Source: DASXAI01 sp963728985
Lineage (GTDB): Bacteria > Actinomycetota > Acidimicrobiia > Acidimicrobiales > Ilumatobacteraceae
Assembly (NCBI GenBank): GCA_963728985.1
Contig: CAVSME010000008.1
Coordinates: 310,001 to 374,000, forward strand
DNA length: 64,000 nucleotides
Reading direction: 5' to 3'
Below, piece by piece: positions 60,684 through 64,000 of this stretch. The notes beneath the pieces are model-generated. The model made no database searches. It saw only the letters and a list, made by a program, of their open reading frames with translations, and was not told the origin of the DNA. How positions within the stretch are numbered: position 1 is the stretch's first letter; every line of letters begins with the position of its first letter. Made by a program: the position numbers and the translations under genes.

Positions 60684-62731
60684 GACGCGCCCGCCGTGAG
60701 GGCGTAGACGGTCACGCCGCCCACGGTCGTGGCCGTGAAGTTGGCCATCACCCAGCTGGCGATGGCGCTCGCCGTCGACGACCCGGCGCCACCTCCACCA
60801 CCGCCACCACCGCCGCCTCCGGCGATGAAGTAGTGGATCTGCCTCTCGCTCACGTACCGCTGGAACACGGCGAGGGTGGGCCACGGATCGCTGCCGTTGA
60901 AGCCGCCGATGGCCATGACCGGTTCCTGCGAGGCGAGCTGGTAGCCGGCGGCGCTGTTCGAGCCGACGGTGGCGGCCACCCAGGTGTAGCCGTTGGCGCC
61001 GTCGGTCAGGAGGGCCGTCAGCTCCGCGCTCGCGGTGCTGCCCTGCAGCAGGCCGCCGGCCCCGCCGCCAGTGGGAGCGCCGGTGGCACCGCCGGTCGTC
61101 GGCCGGGCGCCGGCCGCCCCACCGGGAGCGCCGCCGCCACCGGCAGCCGCCGCCGCGGGACCGCCGCCGCCGAAGCCTCCGCCACCGCTGACGGCGGGAC
61201 TGGCCGACGGGATGGCGCCGCCCTGGGCCGACACCGCCGTGGCGATCGACGCCGCCGCCGGCGTCGCCAGGCCCGCCACCAGCGCGGCGGCCATCGCCAC
61301 CGGCCCGAGGCGGCGGCGCACCGGGTGCGGCAGGACGAGCGCCACGATGGCGACCGCGGCGGCGGCCAGCACCAGCGGGCGCAGCCACGGGTTCCATGCC
61401 GGTGACCGGCTGAGGAGGACCGAGGCCCACCAAGCGCTCAGGGCGATGGTGGCGACGATGGCGGCACGGGCCGGCCACTGGTGGCGGCGCCGCCACGCCG
61501 TCACCGCGCCGATGGCCACGACGGCACCGATCGCCGGAGCGAGGGCCACGGTGTAGTAGGGGTGGATGATCCCCTGGCCGAGGCTGAACGTCGCGCCGGT
61601 GACGAGGAGCCAACCGCCCCACAGCACGAGGGCGGCGCGGGTGCGATCGACCCGCGCCGCCCGCCACGTCAGGAGCAGGCCGGCAGCGAGCAGGCACAGT
61701 GCCGCCGGCAGCAGCCACGACGCCTGGCCGCCGAACTCGGTGTTGAACAGGCGCAGCCACCCGGTGGCGCCCCATCGGCCCGTCCCGTTGCCGGCGCCGC
61801 CCACACTGCCGGTCTCGTCGCCGGTCAGGCGGCCGAAGCCGTTGTAGCCGAAGATCAGGTTGAGCACGCTGTTGTCCTGCGAGCCGCCCACGTACGGCCG
61901 CCATGACGCCGGCACCAGCTCCACGATGGCGACCCACCATCCCGCCGCCAGCACGAGGGCGGCGGTGGCGACGATCATCTGCCAGATGCGCCGGCGCAGA
62001 CGGGTCGGCGCGGCGAGCACGTACACCAGCGCGAACGCCGGCACCACCAGCAGGGCCTGCAGCATCTTGGTGAGGAAGCCGAGGCCCACGAGGGCGAACG
62101 CCAGCGAGAGCCAGCGCGTCGACGCCGCCTCCAGCGCGCGTGTCACGCAGTAGGCGGCGACCACGAGGGCGAGGACCAGCAACGCGTCGGGGTTGTTGAA
62201 GCGGAACATCAACGTCGCCACCGGCGTGAGCGCCAGCACCGCCCCGGCGAGCAGACCGGCGCCGGCGCCGAACCATCGCCGGACGGTGGCGTACAGCACC
62301 CCGACCGACGCCACCCCCATCAGCGCCTCCGGCACGAGGATGCTCCAGGAGTTGAGGCCGAAGATCCGCACGGACAGGCCCATCACCCACAGCGCCGCCG
62401 GCGGCTTGTCGACGGTGATGAAGTTGGCGGCATCGCTGGAGCCGAAGAACAGCGCCTTCCAGCTCTGCGAGCCGGCCTGCGCCGCCGCCGAATAGAAGGT
62501 GTTGGCCCAGCCCGACGCGCCCAGGCCCCAGAGGTACAGCAGCGCGGTGCCGGCAAGGAGGCCCAGGACGGCGGGACGCACCCACGGCGCGTCGGCAGCC
62601 GGCCCGCGCACGGCGGCGCGGGCGATGCGACGCGCCCGCCCCGACCCGGGTGACGCGTCGGGTCGGGGCGGGGCGGATGGGGCGGCGGCCCTCGGCGGGG
62701 CGGTCGCCTCCTCGAGGACGGTGGGGGTCAT
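60680..62731 (-). CDS. Family 39 (PMT/ArnT-like) membrane glycosyltransferase
   Basis: A 683-residue integral membrane transferase using a lipid-linked sugar donor. Residues ~50-480 hold about 11-12 hydrophobic segments, with DKPPAALWVMGLSVRIFG and FNNPDALLVLALV as the family's acidic/aromatic features. A Gly/Ala-rich linker and a C-terminal extracytoplasmic domain (ELTALLTDGANGYTWVAAT, YVSERQIHYFIAGG) follow, with a run of 11 Gly. Similar YkcB-type proteins pair with GtrA-like proteins in other bacteria, as here. Target glycan unknown. Confidence 0.85.
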   Translation of the reverse strand: MTPTVLEEATAPPRAAAPSAPPRPDASPGSGRARRIARAAVRGPAADAPWVRPAVLGLLAGTALLYLWGLGASGWANTFYSAAAQAGSQSWKALFFGSSDAANFITVDKPPAALWVMGLSVRIFGLNSWSILVPEALMGVASVGVLYATVRRWFGAGAGLLAGAVLALTPVATLMFRFNNPDALLVLALVVAAYCVTRALEAASTRWLSLAFALVGLGFLTKMLQALLVVPAFALVYVLAAPTRLRRRIWQMIVATAALVLAAGWWVAIVELVPASWRPYVGGSQDNSVLNLIFGYNGFGRLTGDETGSVGGAGNGTGRWGATGWLRLFNTEFGGQASWLLPAALCLLAAGLLLTWRAARVDRTRAALVLWGGWLLVTGATFSLGQGIIHPYYTVALAPAIGAVVAIGAVTAWRRRHQWPARAAIVATIALSAWWASVLLSRSPAWNPWLRPLVLAAAAVAIVALVLPHPVRRRLGPVAMAAALVAGLATPAAASIATAVSAQGGAIPSASPAVSGGGGFGGGGPAAAAAGGGGAPGGAAGARPTTGGATGAPTGGGAGGLLQGSTASAELTALLTDGANGYTWVAATVGSNSAAGYQLASQEPVMAIGGFNGSDPWPTLAVFQRYVSERQIHYFIAGGGGGGGGGGGAGSSTASAIASWVMANFTATTVGGVTVYALTAGAS

Positions 62732-62815
62732 GGCCGCGATGGTCGGGGCCGGACCTCCTCCCGGCCTGGGAGCTCCTTTGGAGGATGCTCCGAGACCGGC
62801 GCCGAGCGCCGGCCG

Positions 62816-63148
62816 TCAGATGGCGAAGCCGTGGCGGAACCGGCGATCCGGGTCCAGGAGGGCGGGCGGTCCGCTCGCGGGTTCCGTGGCGGCGACGATG
62901 GCATCGATGGCGGCGTCGGGCAGTGCGTCGAACCACTCCGTCGTGCCCAGGAAGGGAAGCGGATCGACGGAGTCGTTGCTGATGCGATCGGCCTCGGAGA
63001 ACGGCATCGGTCCGAACATGTCGATGGCCGGCGCGCGCCAGGACCGCCACTCGTCGATCAGCGCGGCACCAGCGGCGAGCTCTCCGGTGTCCTTGGCGTC
63101 GTCTCGATGCCGGCTTGAAGCCGTTAGCCTCCGGTTCCTGCTGTCCAT
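62816..63148 (-). pseudogene. Remnant of an FAD-linked oxidoreductase C-terminal part
   Basis: The 110-residue frame contains LIDEWRSWRAPAIDMFGPMP, DPVDPLPF-like and WFDALPDAAIDAIVAATEPASGPPALL, which in my memory match an internal stretch of BBE/FAD-linked oxidases, upstream of their SVELRHLGG region. The FAD-binding domain and the rest are absent from both sides, so this appears to be a decayed fragment. The match is from recall only. The first ~25 residues of the frame look non-coding. Confidence 0.45.
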
Positions 63149-64000
63149 GCCGAGCGCTGATCGCGCCCACGCCGCAGAGACGGCCGATGGTCGGGTCCGG
63201 GCCGTGGCCGACAGCCCGGCGGCCCGCTTGCACCTCGCCGCCGAGTTCTACGGCTCGTCGCGCCGGCGGGCCCCCTACGGACGGGCCGAGCTGAGCTTCC
63301 TGCGCTGGGAGATCGCCCGCGGCGTGCTGAACGCGACCACCTCGAGCGGGCCCGGGAGCCCGTGGTGGCGGGGCGTGAACGACCGCCTCCTGCGGGACAA
63401 GATCGAAGCCGACCTCCTGGCCACCGGTGCCCCCGGCCGCCCGACCTCGCGCAGCGTGGAGCTGTGGAGCGAATTCATCGCCTCGCCGTCACCGCTGGCG
63501 TGGTATCGGGCCCACAACGCCAGCATCACGGCCGGCTACCTCGACCACGAGGAGCAGGCGCGGCGCGAGCTGCCGGCCGAGCGCTTCGTGATGAACGTGG
63601 CGCTGGCCCGGGTGCTGTTCACCCACGCCATGCTCGTCCGCCCCCGGCTGGCCCTCGGCCGTCTCGCCGCCGCTGGGCCCCGGCTGGCCGACCCGCGACG
63701 CGGGGCCGTCGACCTGTTCCTCGACCTCCGGCGCGCCTTCCCCGAGCACTACCCCCTCACCGGCATCACGGTCGGCGAGCTCGTCGCCCGCGAGGGACGG
63801 CTCCCCCGCGCCATCGACTACGGCGTGATCCTGCCTCGGATCGGCGCCGTCTACGCACTGGCCCAGGACGTGCTCGAGCAGCCGGGCATCGCTGCCCTGC
63901 TCGAGGACGGGGCCCCGTGCTACGCGCTGGCGGATCGCCACGGCGGATGGTCGGTCACGAGCCCCTCCGTGCTGCCCCGGCTCGCCGCGCTCGTGTCATC
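63147..64000 (+). CDS. Hypothetical protein, 3' end beyond the window
   Basis: An open frame from ATG 63147 runs 284 codons without a stop to the right edge. It begins MPSADRAHAAETADG and contains AEFYGSSRRRAPYGRAELSF, FLRWEIARGVLNATTSSG, SVELWSEFIASPSPLAWYRA and RRGAVDLFLDLRRAFPEHYP. It has many Trp and Arg residues, no signal peptide, and no membrane segment longer than one helix. I do not recognise the family. Codon usage looks like its neighbours (third-position G/C), supporting a real gene. Confidence 0.75.
   Translation, partial: MPSADRAHAAETADGRVRAVADSPAARLHLAAEFYGSSRRRAPYGRAELSFLRWEIARGVLNATTSSGPGSPWWRGVNDRLLRDKIEADLLATGAPGRPTSRSVELWSEFIASPSPLAWYRAHNASITAGYLDHEEQARRELPAERFVMNVALARVLFTHAMLVRPRLALGRLAAAGPRLADPRRGAVDLFLDLRRAFPEHYPLTGITVGELVAREGRLPRAIDYGVILPRIGAVYALAQDVLEQPGIAALLEDGAPCYALADRHGGWSVTSPSVLPRLAALVS

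Noticed and set aside
1..64000. tRNA, rRNA, CRISPR arrays and insertion sequences
   Set aside because: I looked for clover-leaf tRNA ends, regularly spaced direct repeats and transposase-like proteins and saw none that I could support.

Overview
The window is very GC-rich, densely packed DNA with short intergenic gaps, many ATGA/GTGA/TGATG gene overlaps and many GTG starts. The gene content suggests an actinobacterium, probably of the Acidimicrobiia: a phoH-ybeY-corC-era block, several F420/FMN luciferase-like oxidoreductases, double-domain CaiB/BaiF CoA-transferases, trehalose made from glycogen by TreY/TreZ/TreX, and an actinobacterial-type hopanoid operon. This placement is from gene content and my knowledge of the families; no database search was possible. 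No tRNA, rRNA, CRISPR array, insertion sequence or prophage was recognised, and no gene-free stretch exceeds 300 bases.

Layout. 1-4.4 kb: two small unknown genes, then era, corC-like, ybeY and phoH, all on the minus strand. 4.5-6.9 kb: a membrane protein, two exported ferritin-like proteins and a cupredoxin. 7-9.8 kb: an ABC-2 type exporter with a LolA/RseB-like exported protein. 9.9-11.5 kb: a tiny tatA-like gene and a DUF445 membrane protein. 11.6-19 kb: treY-treZ-treX and a phosphotransferase, translationally coupled except for a 14-base gap before treX. 19-29.5 kb: assorted oxidoreductases, regulators with divergent partners (TetR/SnoaL, ArsR/unknown), an exported esterase, a zinc-ribbon membrane protein, a papain-like peptidase and an alpha/beta hydrolase. 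29.6-41.7 kb: a hopanoid locus (aminotransferase resembling HpnO, a MerR-TetR double regulator, hpnC, hpnD, hpnE, polyprenyl synthase, shc, an HpnG-IspH fusion, hpnH, and a convergent SCP2-PhyH-type oxygenase). 42-49 kb: CoA-transferase and a single-chain acyl-CoA carboxylase, then an alcohol dehydrogenase. 49-60 kb: four more luciferase-like oxidoreductases, a MoxR/NorD pair, an SDR and a second double CoA-transferase. 60-64 kb: a GtrA-like protein, a family-39 glycosyltransferase, a remnant of an FAD-linked oxidase and an unknown gene that runs off the end.

The most striking biology is the hopanoid operon. It would take two farnesyl diphosphates to squalene (HpnC/D/E), cyclise it (SHC), attach adenosine (HpnH) and remove adenine (HpnG). 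The nucleosidase HpnG is fused in one reading frame to IspH, the last enzyme of the MEP isoprenoid pathway, so precursor supply and tail maturation sit on one polypeptide.

Two genome-level patterns stand out. Three families of palindromic elements recur, mostly between convergent genes; one is a dumbbell with a compensated base-pair change between copies. Four minus-strand genes (corC-like, phoH, an SDR and a luciferase-like oxidoreductase) are each broken by exactly one extra base, which may be sequence error or real decay.
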